Shown piece after piece: positions 11,904-24,355 of a DNA stretch of 64,000 bases. The stretch's first letter is position 1, and every line of letters begins with the position of its first letter. The DNA is from Onchocerca volvulus (lineage: Eukaryota > Nematoda > Chromadorea > Rhabditida > Onchocercidae): contig HG738139.1 of assembly GCA_000499405.2 (NCBI GenBank), forward strand, positions 5,976,616 to 6,040,615. The letters are read 5' to 3'. Position numbers and translations under genes: made by a program. The notes below the pieces were generated by a model that had not been told where the DNA came from, made no database searches, and saw nothing but the letters and a program-made list of their open reading frames with translations.

Positions 11904-14900
11904 TTATCGATGTCCAGTGATCACCACTGCCTTTTTCGGACGACGACAGGTTTTGTAGATATTAATAACTGTAGTATTTTGCGTGCTTTCAATCTCTGTA
12001 CAACAACGCAGTATTCTATTCAATGAATCACGCCGTCGTTTACGTTCTTTTGTTTTGATAACTATTTTCAGATGACCGTCACTTCTAAAAACAATTACAC
12101 ATATTTCAGTACAGTACCTTCACTTTTCTCGACAATAAATCGATAAATATCAGCAGAGACAGAAAGGAAAAAAAAAAAAAACATACCCTAAAGAAGAGCT
12201 TGAATTATGAAAATGCGAGTGAGCAGCTATAGCTAAGCGTGTAGTATCCACTGTGACACAATCATGTAACTCCAGTTCACTTATTTTGGGGCAACACTGG
12301 AAAATGAATACAACTTCATACATATATTCAACAAAGCAAAATCACCAAATGTATTTTTAATTTTTTTTTTGTGATTCTTCCGATTAGTATTCCAATCATC
12401 ATGTAGCTATAATGAAATACGGATAAAATCTTGAAAAGAAATACTGAATAATACCTGAAATAACTCCACAAAAGTCAATACATCAATGCAAGCTGGGCAT
12501 ATGAAACGTCCATTAACGCTATATATTAAAGTAAATGAAGTGAGCGATGGTAATGCACGAAATATGGCGCATAACATATTATTTGATAAATTGTGCACGA
12601 TGGCTAGTCGAAGCCTAAATGTCGACATGATCATTTATACAAAAAAAATTTCTAACAATAATTTCAAGACTCCCCTTATCTAATACAAAAGAAGTTCAGG
12701 AAAAACATTAATTAGGAACACATGAAGCTTTTATCAAATTACTTCTAATCATTCTAAATTAAAAATATCTACCGGATTTTGATAAAATCTTACGCTTAGT
12801 CTAAACATGATGATGTTATCATAATAAAGGAATGGCATCACTGTCACTTGCGCTGGTGAAAATGAAGCCACACCACCGCATAATAGTATCATAATATTAA
12901 AACGGTGAATGCTAGCGGAATAAGTTACACAGCAATAAACAAGCATACATCGTCAAATTATTCGCTAACGGTGATTTTGCCAGTATCTGCGGTAAATCAA
13001 ATGGTAGAGCGCACGTCCATAGCGATAAGTGCGTCAGCGTCGGAAAATTGACGAGAGCTTGTAAAGCTCGTGTACCAAACCATTCAGTATTGTTATCCAG
13101 CAATGCGGCAATTCGTAAGTTCAAACGTTTTAACGCACGCGTTCTTCCAATCATACTGGAAAAATCATTCCAAATGAGTAAAACACATCTTCGGTTAAAT
13201 TCTGAACTTCAATTAAGTTTAAACCCTAGGGAGTAGAAATAAATACTAACCATAAACTGTGATATATTTTTTCTTCATTTACTGGGTAATTGGTGTCAAA
13301 TGAGATATCAAGTTGTTCAAGCTCGAGATACACATCCACCAAATATGCAAAGAAATCAATTACAAACTCAGGACGAACATATTTACATTCACACTGCAGA
13401 GTTGATCCTCCAATAATCGATGAACTATTGCTGATACCAACATTAGCTGGCTGAAAAATTTTACATAACTTCAGATTTTTTGATCGAAAATAAGATAAAC
13501 GGATGCAAATCAGATTATTTAACTGATATCAGTTACATCACACCTGCTTCAATAAAAGCGAATATATCCTCATATGAGGACTATTGGGAAACAGAGCAGA
13601 TACATTTGCAGGCATTGTATAGCAATCCAGACGAAAAGAACGTAATTCTGTCATCGAACGAGCCACAGCGCTAAAAACCTTATGAGTCACACATCGAATT
13701 AATTAAAATAAACAGAATCAAGTCATTTATCACTTTTTCGAAACTAAACTCTACACAAAAATACAATGGCTGATTCTATTATTATGCGAAAAAGCGATGA
13801 CCTTTATCATAAAATAAATTCCCAGAACTGAAACCAAAATATAGCTTACCGCATCCCATTGTAAAGTTCATCTTGAGCTTGATAGCTAATACTGAGAGAC
13901 TGAAGTTGGGCCAACTGATGACTATACTCTTTGAGTAGATTTGTCATTGCACAACCATTTACATCCGTTGTTAGACGTAATTCACGCAAGTTTACACATC
14001 TTTGACAGATGCTGCAAATAAGCTTAAGATTATGTGAGAATCACACTTTAATAAAATACAAGCCAAAATAAATCCTGATAATCTTCAAATATCTAATAAA
14101 ATTTAAAACCATTCAGAGAAAAACCTTTTACTGCATTGATGCATGTAAATTACCTGAACAATACATGTCTGCCAATATTAACGTGCGGGATAAAGAAATC
14201 AATGTAACGTAAATAACGTCCGCATTTCTGCAAGAAGCCACAAACATGATGGTCATCAATCGGTCGGATTTGAAAAGAATTCGTTACAGTGGATGGGATG
14301 TCTGCGAAGGTAATATTCTGCCATGATATATTCAATAATCTTTTCCATGTCACTGATACACGCTCCAAACGTACACGGCATCTACATTTAGATTTAGATA
14401 AAAGTATACTATTAATAGAGCACCATAACACATATCAGAATTTGAATATTAAATTCTTTGCTAAATCCCAATCAATGAAAAAACATAATACATTAGCAAG
14501 CAATTAAATAAATCGAAATGAACATTCCAAAAACTAACTTTAAAGGCAAATAAGATAAAATTTTTTTCTGAACATTCAAAGGAAGTTCAGAAAAAGGGAA
14601 ATAATTGTTTCCAAACAAATCGCCATCACTGTTGTTTTGTGCATTTATTTGTCCTTTTGACGATAAATTTAAAGACTGTAAGGATGAAGTGGACGGTATT
14701 GATTGTAACTCAACATTCTAAAAGCAATATGAATTGATACTTTATAAAAATGGAATTCGAAGTATTTAATCACTGAAGCAACGAACTGTCAAATCTTAGC
14801 ATCACAAGCTAATCAGCATTATCTTCTTTGATTTTTTATTATTTAATCGCAATTAGATCCCAAAAATCTCTGCAAAATGTTGAACCCTGTGTCAAGTCTG

Positions 14901-15063
14901 GTAAAACGTTAACAAAGTAGCTCATACATCCTAAAAATTCTATAACAATGACCTCTATATCCTCGATGCTTCTTTTTCGCCTGCGTTTTTTCGTCACCAT
15001 TTTTCGTGTGCTGCTTCGTTGCCTAAGTTGTGTCACTTTCGTCTTCTGTTTCTTCATCACCAT
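11904..15063 (-). CDS. F-box / leucine-rich repeat protein
   Basis: Likely substrate receptor of an SCF (SKP1-cullin-F-box) ubiquitin ligase. Exons (minus): 14953-15063, 14539-14717, 14154-14381, 13850-14011, 13544-13670, 13251-13450, 12949-13155, 12455-12614, 12187-12296, 11904-12084; about 554 residues with consistent phases. Residues 1-37 are very basic, with a TKKRRRKR-type possible nuclear signal. The F-box lies at about 78-117 (FSELPLNVQKKILSYLPLK, then VSVTWKRL). The rest has irregular leucine repeats such as CVNLRELRLT, LTHLSLWTC, LTMLRLAIV, LTSFTLIYS and ISELELHDC. The C-terminal ~60 residues are basic. Joining exon 7 (ends 12949) straight to 12614 keeps the LRR spacing; a further small exon near 12807-12852 is formally possible but breaks it. 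I cannot name the orthologue. Confidence 0.85.
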
Positions 15064-16317
15064 TTTATTCGTTATTTAGTGAAATTTTTCAGTGGAAAAG
15101 AATAATCCATTGGCTCCATATCGCAGTAATTCGAAAAAATGACCTGAAATCAGACGTCTCAACTTCCACTTTCTTTCGCCAACCTCAACTTTTCAAAAAT
15201 TACTTTTGATTTCAATAATGTCATCTGAGCATTAACAGATTTCATTTCTGATATTTGCTTATTCCCAACTGTTTGAAATATAACAGCTGTACTGTTTGCG
15301 ATATAAACTACAATTCTTGATCTAAAGTGATATCCATTACACTGATAACATTTGCCTTCGCAGGAAACAAATACAGCATGCAAAGTGCTTTCAAAAGCCC
15401 TTTTCCCATTCCTTAACATACTTTTTCAACACTAAAGGTAATAAACAGTTAACTGAGTGAGATCTCAATTTTATGGATTGAACTGTCCACTCGACATTAG
15501 CTTTTGCAAGGCGTGATGCAATCGATTTCAACCGACTTAGACAACGATACTGCTAATCCAACATCTTATTATTTATTTTATGCCTCAAGTACTTCATTAT
15601 TCAAGAAAAAGAATAACTGGCATAAAGTTTCTCCTTCTCCCTTCATCTCTATCATCAAGAAGCGCCGGGAGGTGCAAAAGGAAGAGGAATAAAATATAAG
15701 TAAAGAATAACAGTAACTCCTCCACGTCATTCTTATGCACTTCAGCAAAAATTTCTAGTATGTCACCAAATCCCATGTCTCCATCTGGCGGCGGGAATAT
15801 GATCTTCCCTAGTCATTGTGTGGCATTTTACTCTCTGCTGCGGTATTGGAAAGAAGAAAAATGGAAATAAGCTGGACCGCGATATAAAAAACCAGAAATC
15901 CCGCAAAATCACAACCAAGCTCAAATTTTCAATCCCAGTCCCCATCAATTCCTACCAAACAATAATAAAAAACGCGACGCATCGCAGCGCTTGCAAGCCA
16001 TTCCAACCAGCAATAGACATGGGCGTTACCGTAGTCCTCTTTGGTTTTTGGTCGTTGTGTTTTTGTCATCTCACCGCATCGGTTTGTTTCTGGTACCTTT
16101 CATCGCGTTTGTGTAGTCTTATGGGTAGTTGTTGTCGTGAATCATGGAATTTCTCGTGGCTGAACTCTGAGAAATCTCAGAAGTTGACTGCTGTTGCATA
16201 CTTTCATTCCAATCAATTTATGCAGCAAAGAAGCTTTTTCCTTATATATAAGCCCACTGTTAAGCTGAATTCGTTACTTTATTGCATTTAGTGCTTGCTT
16301 ACATCAAGAAATTGTAC

Positions 16318-16615
16318 CTTTGATTGCCGTATCGAAATTTTGCTTCTTGGCATGTCTGATTTCTTGAAGTAGTATTTCATGCTCTTTAGCATATTGTATT
16401 AAGAATGTGGAGGATATTTGAAGGACAGAAAATATCGGCGCTACTCCTTGATTCTGTTGATAATATTGATAGCTTTTATCGAGAGCTTTCAATAATTGCT
16501 GTAGAAGTAGGAGGATTGAAAAGCTAATTTTGTTGATAGTACGTTTGTCAGCTGAATTTGGCACTTTCCAAGAACATAATGTTGTTTTGCTGTCTAGAAC
16601 ATGGCATTCTTTTAC
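16318..16615 (-). CDS. possible exon of an unidentified gene
   Basis: An open frame of 99 codons with no ATG, ending at a plausible donor (AAAG|gtacaat at 16318/16317). The peptide looks protein-like rather than random: it is helical and leucine/glutamine-rich (SILLLLQQLLKALDKSYQYY) and has a charged end, EHEILLQEIRHAKKQ. A possible partner acceptor lies at 15434/15433, after which the frame reads VLKKYVKEWEKGF and stops. I do not recognise a family, and it may be chance. Confidence 0.25.
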
Positions 16616-16855
16616 TCATCCCAAACATTGTTCTTTAAATTAGAACTTTTCAACGACAAATAACGAAGATTATTTTTGAGGCGAAACAATAAGAAAAGAA
16701 ACAAAAAAAAGAAGAGATGAATCCAATTCCTCAAGGAATGATTGCTTTGATTGATCGGGACGATAGCTGTAAACGTAAGCTTGGAACTAAAATCAGAACG
16801 GTGGCTTTAAACTGTTATAAATACTTTCTTTTTTGTGCTGAAGAAAAAATTATTC

Positions 16856-16857
16856 AG
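16856..16857 (+). promoter_or_regulatory. candidate trans-splice acceptor of vha-1
   Basis: The AG ending ttattcag lies 9 bp before the chosen vha-1 ATG and has no matching upstream donor that would make a coding exon. This is the arrangement expected for spliced-leader addition. Inference only. Confidence 0.45.
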
Positions 16858-16866
16858 AAACTCGGG

Positions 16867-17826
16867 ATGTCAGCTAGAGAAATATATGAACCCACGACAG
16901 ATGCGGAGAGTGCAATGTATGGGCCCTTCTTCGGTACGCTTGGAGTATCTGCTGCAATGATGTTCACGGCAGCCGGATCAGCTTGTGGTACTGCAAAATC
17001 AGGAACAGGCATTGCTTCCATGGCCGTCACACGTCCTGATCTTGTTATGAAAGCTATTATACCTGTTGTAATGGCTGGTAAGTTTTTGAAGTTTGATAGT
17101 GTAACCGCTTAAAATTTTGCTGAGCATTTATTGATCTCGAAGAAGTATAAAATGCTTCGGAATGGGTTGTTTGATTGCTTTTCTCAGTCACAAGTATTAT
17201 TTATACCATTCAAGTTCTAAGAGATTTTTGTAGAATATGATGCGCTTCCGTCTAGCATTATTAATATTTGTATATTTTCATCAGAAACTATCGACATCTG
17301 CAAGTGTATATCTTACATTTAAAAAAATTTGGAGAAGATTGATCGAATGAACAAGTCTGTTTCCAAAGTTCTGAACATTGTTAAGACATATAATGATCTT
17401 TGTTATGAACATATAGTTTTTTCTGATATTTTGTTCTGTGTAGGAACTCCAAAAAAAAAAAAAAAAAAAAAGTCAGTGCTACATAGAGGGATGTTCTGGA
17501 CAATTTTGCAGCCTTCAATATTATGTTTATTTCCAGGTATTGTTGCAATTTATGGATTGGTAGTTGCTGTAATATATGCTGGTCGTGTAACATCATCTGC
17601 TGATGGTTATAAAATCTATCAGGGATTCAGTATGTTTGCTGGAGGTTTGGTATGTGGTTTGTGTGGTTGCGCCGCTGGTTACGCGATTGGAATTGCCGGT
17701 GACGCCGGTGTTCGGGCATTATCACAACAGCCACGTTTCTTTATAGGATTGATCTTAATTCTTATCTTCGCTGAAGTGCTCGGTCTCTATGGCATGATTG
17801 TTGCTCTACTCTTGGGAGCAACATAA
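16867..17826 (+). CDS. vha-1: V-type proton ATPase 16 kDa proteolipid subunit c (VHA-1 type)
   Basis: Subunit of the membrane-embedded c-ring of the V-ATPase, which moves protons into lysosomes, secretory vesicles and across epithelial membranes. Exons 16867-17077 and 17537-17826 encode 166 residues. Four membrane helices are evident. Characteristic strings are [20 protein letters not shown] in helix 1, [12 protein letters not shown] in helix 2, [20 protein letters not shown] in helix 3, and [20 protein letters not shown] in helix 4. Glu150 in helix 4 is the essential proton-carrying carboxylate. The start ATG at 16867 gives the usual short N-terminus; the open frame continues upstream to 16717 but that part is not conserved. 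The intron contains a long A run around 17450. The tandem partner is vha-2. Confidence 0.97.
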
Positions 17827-19749
17827 TTTATGCAATTTTTGAACAAATATCAGACGTAGACAATGCTAAGCTTTAGTTTGCATTTATTTTAAAATTTATA
17901 AAAAAAAGTTTGAGGAGGGAGAAAAGATTTTTTTTCTTATAACTAGAACGAAAAATATTTTGCTTAGTATAAATAATCTTCTAGTCACTATTCTTTTTAA
18001 TAGGAGTATTTAATGTTATTAGATGAATGTTTTTGTTTGATAATTTAAAATGAAAACAAAAGTAGAATAGTTTTTTCAATGTTGTTTTAGAGATTACGGG
18101 AAAGACTTTGGTGTCAGTATGGGGATTTTAACTATGATTTTATTGTTTCTTATTAATGTAAAAATGGCGAATATACGGCTTTATGTAAGTAAATTTTAAA
18201 ATTAATAGTACCTGAAAGATTTTATCGAAGTTAATACTTATTATTTTATAATAATTAAAAAGATTCTCCTGGACTGTGACTTGATAATGTTAAGTTTATC
18301 CATATTTCTACTTTTCCTCTACTTTGTACATAGATTTATACATTATGCTTCAATAAAATTATAATACTCTGCTGTCATAATTTTTTTGTTCCCAGTTATT
18401 GTTTACGCAAGCTTCATAGCTTATTTTAGTAATTTCATTTTCAGTTATATTTGAATGATTTCAGTTTTAAGGCGGTTTTGAAAATGATTAGTTCAAGCCA
18501 AGGATTTACGTGGTATGCTGATTATGGTGTATGATTAGATGTTGAGATGCTCTGAGAAATGGTTTGAAGTTTTGCTCATCGATTATTTGAAATCACTTAA
18601 TGCTTCTAAAAGTGTTACTGGATCCATTCGGGAAATGAATGCTAAATCATATTTAGTGATTAAATTTGAGCTTCGTAATATGAATCTCTTTCACTTTACC
18701 TACTTATTGCTTGATAGATTTCCTGTTGCATTTCCAATGTAGTCGCTAATGATGGTGTCGCTAATACAAGTTTATACAACTAATAGTTTGATAAGTGATG
18801 TTGAGACGTTTTGGATTAAAAGATCCTTGATAAGAAATTTCAATTTTTATCTTAAGAAGCAGTCTTCTGGTATTAATTATTGATACATTCTATCATCCTT
18901 TTCATTGAAATTGAACATAGTCTCATTGCGGTAATAGATTTCTTTGCTGTGAATTATCCTTACAAGCTTCTTTTTGTCGAATGGAAATATACTATATTAT
19001 TTTGTTAATATTAAGGAGGGGATGATTTTGCATTGCTTCGAGCGCTGACTTTTTTCGACAGTTGGCCTCAATTTCATTATCTTTTCATTATTGAAATGTT
19101 TTCTTGAGGTATTCAGGCAAAAAGATCATTTCTCTTCAGTTATTGTTATCACTGAGATGAGACTTCGTATTATATTCAGTCTCCATAATCCTTCTAGAGT
19201 AGTTATTTCGATAACGCACAGACTACTTTATTTTTTGTTGGCATCGGGAGGACAATATCTTTCTTAGCTTTTGTAATACTTGGTAAAAGTATTTTAATGG
19301 AATATAAATTGTCCCGCTAGAAAAAAATGCTTCAGTCATCTACTTTCGGATTACTTTAAATGTAATAATTGTTTTTTTTTATTGATTTGTTCTTATCTTT
19401 TTTTGGTTTTATTTGTAATAAATTTCCTGTTTCAGAAGGGATGGAAAAATCAAAAAATAATTGCTTTTACTTGATGCTTGGGATAAATATCCCTTTTAGA
19501 CTAAGCGTTTCTGGATCTGTTTGTGTTTTATAAATATTATATCCACTGTAAATAGTGTGTTAGGTCTGTACAATTTTTTAAAACTATTTATGAGAGAATC
19601 TGTCTATGTTTTACAATTCATAGCTATTTTTGGTATTCTGTGCAATTGTAGGAAAGACCAGATTTATTGTGCAGGAAAGAAGCATCTCATAGCAAGACAG
19701 ATTTCTTGTTTTAGATTTCCTTTGATAAATAAAAGGGAAACTTAAGGAA
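17827..19749 (+). other. region between vha-1 and vha-2
   Basis: About 1.9 kb without a recognisable coding exon. AATAAA within ttcaataaaat near 18350 could end vha-1. The plus ORFs 18539-18742 and 19521-19745 have no family resemblance. A T-rich AG (ttcttgttttag, ends 19714) 35 bp before the vha-2 ATG is a candidate trans-splice acceptor. Confidence 0.5.
19713..19714 (+). promoter_or_regulatory. candidate trans-splice acceptor of vha-2
   Basis: A strong pyrimidine tract plus AG (ttcttgttttag) lies 35 bp upstream of the vha-2 ATG. If vha-1 and vha-2 form an operon, as I recall for C. elegans, this would be the downstream-cistron acceptor. Confidence 0.45.
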
Positions 19750-20916
19750 ATGTCGTACGATTTGGCAGCAGCAGAAAGACCGGCTTATTCACCCTTCTTT
19801 GGATATATGGGAGCAGCATCAGCACAGATATTCACTGTGCTTGGCGCAGCATATGGAACTGCTAAATCAGCTGTGGGTATATCGAGTATGGGCGTAATGC
19901 GTCCCGAACTGATCATGAAATCTGTTATTCCGGTTATTATGGCTGGTATTATTGGTATCTACGGTCTAGTCGTGAGTTTTATTTTTGGTTTCTTTTGAGG
20001 TTAAGTTGGTGTACTTAATTACTTATGATTCTGATACATGAGCAGTTGCAATCTTTATCCAACATCTAGTTTTTAAAGTAAGATTTTTATGAAATATCAC
20101 GCTTTTCAGAACCATATATTCAGACAAAAAAGTAGACATGCGTCGAATCTCTTAATTTCAATAAATAATCGATACTGCTATTTTCAATACAAATGTAGAG
20201 TTGTATATTTCATTCATGTTGCAGGTGGCAATGGTTTTAAAAGGCAAAGTAACAAAAGCCTCCGAAGGTTACACATTAGATAAAGGATTCGCACATTTGG
20301 CCGCCGGTCTTACATGTGGTTTGTGTGGTCTTGGCGCTGGTTATGCCATAGGTATTGTGGGTGATGCGGGAGTCAGAGGAACCGCTCAACAACCGCGGCT
20401 CTTCGTTGGCATGATTCTCATTTTAATCTTCTCAGAGGTAAGTATCGTCTCGGTTGATGCTTGCTGGTTTTAATTATCCCTATTTTTTAGAAAATGGTTT
20501 TTCATTGTCATCATTTATTCTAAGGCGCAGAATTTTTAATGAAATAAATTTGTTTAGCTGAATGAAGATAGAAATTTTGTCATTCGTATTAACTATTTTC
20601 GAGTAAATTACGGTTCAGTCGATACTGAGTCTCATTTCACTTTTTTTTTTTTTTTGGTCTTTAGAATAAAGAGAAATTTTTTTGTTTGCTAAAGCATGGG
20701 CCCTTAACAAAGATCCAACTTGGGAAAACTAGAACTTGTGCAAGAAATTTGTTAAATAATAATTGGGTTTAGGTGATCTTTATTTCGTACAATTTAATTT
20801 GTTCGCCCACTTTAAGTTCATTGTTAAGCTTCGGTCTTTAATTTCTAACTTTTTAATCATTCCAGGTACTGGGACTATATGGCATGATTGTGGCTCTCAT
20901 TTTGGGGACGTCGTAA
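19750..20916 (+). CDS. vha-2: V-type proton ATPase 16 kDa proteolipid subunit c (VHA-2/3 type)
   Basis: Second c-ring proteolipid. Exons 19750-19971, 20225-20437 and 20866-20916 encode 161 residues. The sequence is extremely close to the C. elegans VHA-2/VHA-3 type, with [20 protein letters not shown] in helix 1, [19 protein letters not shown] across helix 2, and [20 protein letters not shown] in helix 3. Helix 4 carries [20 protein letters not shown], with the proton-binding Glu145 falling exactly at the exon 2/3 junction. It lies downstream of and in the same direction as vha-1, from which it differs mainly in the N-terminus and the helix 2-3 loop. A poly(A) signal AATAAA lies at 21043-21048. 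Confidence 0.97.
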
Positions 20917-21042
20917 GGATTTGCAGCTGTCATTTTTTTCGCTTTGTTCTCTAAAGCGCTTTCGACATTACTATTTTATTCAAAATGATGACTGTCTTTC
21001 TAAATTTACGATTACCCGTCTCGTCATTAAAAATTGATTGAG

Positions 21043-21048
21043 AATAAA
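21043..21048 (+). terminator. candidate poly(A) signal of vha-2
   Basis: AATAAA about 127 bp after the vha-2 stop. It is the first good match downstream, but the hexamer is frequent in this AT-rich DNA. Confidence 0.45.
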
Positions 21049-24000
21049 ATAATATGAGTTAAATAGGTATTATCACCAGTTTTTTGTACTTCCATTTTAT
21101 CGTTTTGTGAAATAGTAGTTTTATATTTGAGATTGATTCTAAAGAATTCCTAATATTGCCAGTTCAGTTTGATTTTTGCAACCCTCCAAAAATTTTGATT
21201 GCAGTTCTTGTCAATACGCAGTTAGTTTATAGTCATTTTTTTTTTTTTTTTTTGAACTTATCTGTGAAGTATATTCCCTACCAACTCATCTTCTTTATCA
21301 TCTAATTCCATCGGATTTTCACTTTATACTGTTATGATCTGTCCTGCTTATCTCTAAAGCTGATTTAGCAGTATCTTTTCAAGTGTTAAATCCGCAGTTT
21401 CATATTGCATCCATCACAAATTATTTTCTCCTGTTGCTCTGTGACGGGTTTGCTTTGTCTGCATTTATCTGAAGTAAAATTTATGACGGCAAATGTGGTA
21501 TTCGGCGGTGGTGATTGTTTTTGGATGAAACGCAAATTTTCACTTTTTTGTATCAGTTTCTATGGAGAAATTATTTAATTAATTTTTATCAAAGTTATGT
21601 AGTAGAAAAGAAGTAGCAGAAGCAGTCACTTTTTAGATAAAAAACGGAAGGATTTTTGTTTACTCTGTCTAATTTCTTACCTATTCTGTGAAATAAATGT
21701 TTTTCCATTTGTTTTCATTTTATAACAAAGTTAAAAGAGTTTCGTGAATGCAAGAATTGCGAGCAACTATTTGAACACAGTGGCGCTTTATGCGCTTTAA
21801 TCGGAAAGATGTCTCTAGCATTCTTTTAGCGTATCTTCTTGAAAGCAAGAGTCATCCATATCTTTCAATGATTGTGGAACGAGTTTCTTGATTTATAAAT
21901 AAAATAAATTTTCCGCAGCGTAATCTCTTTAATCCGCTCAATCTGGAAAAGTTCAGTTCTTCAGAAAGGGTGCAGATATTACATGGCTTCCAATTTTAAA
22001 TATTCAGATATACAGTCTTTTTTTTTTTTTTTTTCTTCCAGAAACCTTAGTTCGAAACAATTAATTTGTTTAGTCAGAAATAATGATTATCAGAATTTTG
22101 AATCTTTAAAACAATTTAAAGGTTGAGGTTAGTAATTTGAAGTTATGTAGTTGGAAATTTATAGCTTCATTTGGCTCTAAATTATTTGGATCCTTTTCTA
22201 GATCTATTAATATGATCCTTTGTATTCAGGACTTTCTAATCGTAGATAATGCGAAGATGTTGTTAGCTTCAAGTTAATCCACTTTTCTAAATCATCCATT
22301 TAATTTAATTGTGTGACGATTAACAAAAAACATGTATATATGCATCCTGATGATGAAAATATATGTATATATACATCCTGATGATGAAAATATGAAAAAA
22401 AATGTATGCAGCCTGAAATCTTAAAATGATGAGTTTTACATATTGGCTTCCCAAAAAACTTGAAAACTTCGGAAAACTCTTAATTTTTTTTTAAATTATT
22501 GAAAAATCATTCTTAGTTCGGAAAAAGTAACTGCTTTTGTAGAAAATGGTATCAATGTTGCCTGCAGCCATAATTATTTTTAATATGATCTTGAAGTGCT
22601 CCTTCATCTGAATTTCCATTTGTTCATGTTATTTCTGTCATTGCACAATAAATCCGTTTTTTGTCGGATTAAAAATAATTAGATAATACCCGAAAAGTGT
22701 CATACTGAATACGTGTTATGTATTATAAAATTGGAAAAATCTGAAAAATGGGAAATTAGTCTTTTGCTTTTTCTTGACATCTTTTATTTATTTATTTGCT
22801 TATTTATCTATCTGTTGTTTAAGAAACGTTTTTTAAGAATAAATTCATACTGTAACCATACTAATTAATTTTTGTTAATTTTAAGCGTTCCGTTTTGGTT
22901 TAGTAAATCTAGAATGATAGTGATCGCGAAATAAGTTTTAATTAATAATTTTAGTAATCAGTATCTGATCTATTCATTTCAGGTTTCTGTTTGCTTGATA
23001 TAAAAAACAAAATTCTATACCAGTCGAGATTATGAATGAAAAGATTTTTTTGTTCTGCAATTCTAAATTTTCAGATATAAAGTTTAAGTATTCAGTTATG
23101 CCATTTCGTTCATAATTAACGAAACATGCATTCACTTATGTACTTTATAATTCAATTTGCAAATTTAAAAAATTTAATTCCAATATTTGCATACGCATAT
23201 ACAATTGTATCTTAACAATTCAAATTTCAAATTTCTAATGACTGATAATGGATTGATTTGTATTATTAACATTGCGAATATTAGCTTTGACGAGTTGTTA
23301 GTAAAGTATGAATATGAAAGAACTGAGAAAGCGAATAAACAATCAATGATGTATTGATTAAGTCAAGAAAGAAATTGAAATCAATGAATAATTTGAAGTT
23401 ATTGCAGTGCCACTGCTGATTATTGCTGTGAAACTGATAAGATCAGTGATATCTTTTTGGCTTCAAATATTTGTAGATGATGCTTTCAATGTTCCTCTTT
23501 TTTGCTTGCTATCATTTTTTAAATTATTGATGAAACTACTCTTGCAAAATAATAAAAAAAAGTTGGAAAGAATTTCTCTGGAGGCATTTTTCCAACAGAG
23601 AAATATAAGCTGGATATTCGAGAAAGGAACAAATAAAGCTTGCTCTCACAGAAACTTACTGGGCCATTTTTTCCTTAAAAATTTGGTTGGGGAGCCATAT
23701 AGTAGAAAAGACCAAGAAGAAAAAGAAGAGAGGAAGAGGATAGAAAGAATTTATCGCTGTCAATCTTCTCTGGACAGAAAGAATTTATAGCCAAGAGCTT
23801 TTCTCCACAAACGTTCTTTGGCTTCAAAGATTTTAATGATACCTCAGTTAGCCAAGAATGCTTGGCTTCTCCTTACTAAAGCCTAAATCTCCAAAAACTC
23901 TTTTTCTATAAGTCTCTTTTTGTCCCCACAGTTCCTTTTTGCACTTATAGCCCACTTCATATGATTATCTTCGTGAGCATAGCGCTAAATTCAGTAGAAA

Positions 24001-24355
24001 ATTATATGGTTTCGTTTCATTTCTTTTTGCTCGATTTCTGCACTGCCACAGTGAGAGAAAGTGCATTCCTTTTTTGGATTTGAAAAATTGAACTTTCTCC
24101 TTCGAGGAAAAGAGAAATCTGTCTGACTAACTTCATTACTTGCTCCAATTTACTGGCCCGAAACATTCCGAGGACTTGAGAAGGGCAGCTGTCTTTTAAA
24201 ACAGATTTTTTTGATTGATATTCATGTTCACAATCGAAAAATTTGAAATGTCTATTTCAGAATTGTGATCTTTGCTTGCAGAAGTGTCAAAGAATTGTTC
24301 ATCATCGAAGGGACAGGTAGTAGCCACAAGGAATAAAACTCAAATCTGGTCGAGA
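21049..24355. other. intergenic region downstream of vha-2
   Basis: About 3.3 kb of AT-rich DNA. The longest ORF (23407-23790, +) starts with a non-ATG codon and has no recognisable domain. Two imperfect copies of a ~35 bp unit, with tatatgcatcctgatgatg as core, lie at about 22331-22395. T-rich acceptors ending at 24260 and 24281 probably mark the 5' end of the next gene's mRNA. Confidence 0.45.

Larger units (their letters stand above)
15064..16866. other. divergent promoter region between the F-box gene and vha-1
   Basis: The F-box gene and vha-1 diverge from this 1.8 kb stretch. The plus-strand ORF 15818-16291 (157 codons) is Cys/Phe/Trp-rich with no domain. The minus-strand ORF 15159-15419 also matches nothing I know. 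A longer open stretch on the minus strand (16318-16615) is listed separately. Confidence 0.5.

Noticed and set aside
12773..12852. Extra exon in the F-box/LRR gene
   Set aside because: It can be forced into phase, but skipping it joins the leucine repeats with normal spacing (NNLTMLRLAIV).
15818..16291. 157-codon plus-strand ORF
   Set aside because: No start context, Cys/Trp-rich random composition, no domain, and it lies in the probable promoter region.
16717..16866. Upstream in-frame extension of vha-1 to an ATG at 16717
   Set aside because: Proteolipid c subunits have short N-termini; the extension is not family-like and contains a T-rich AG suited to trans-splicing just before 16867.
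23407..23790. 127-codon plus-strand ORF
   Set aside because: Starts at a non-ATG codon; composition is AT-driven with no motif or splice context.
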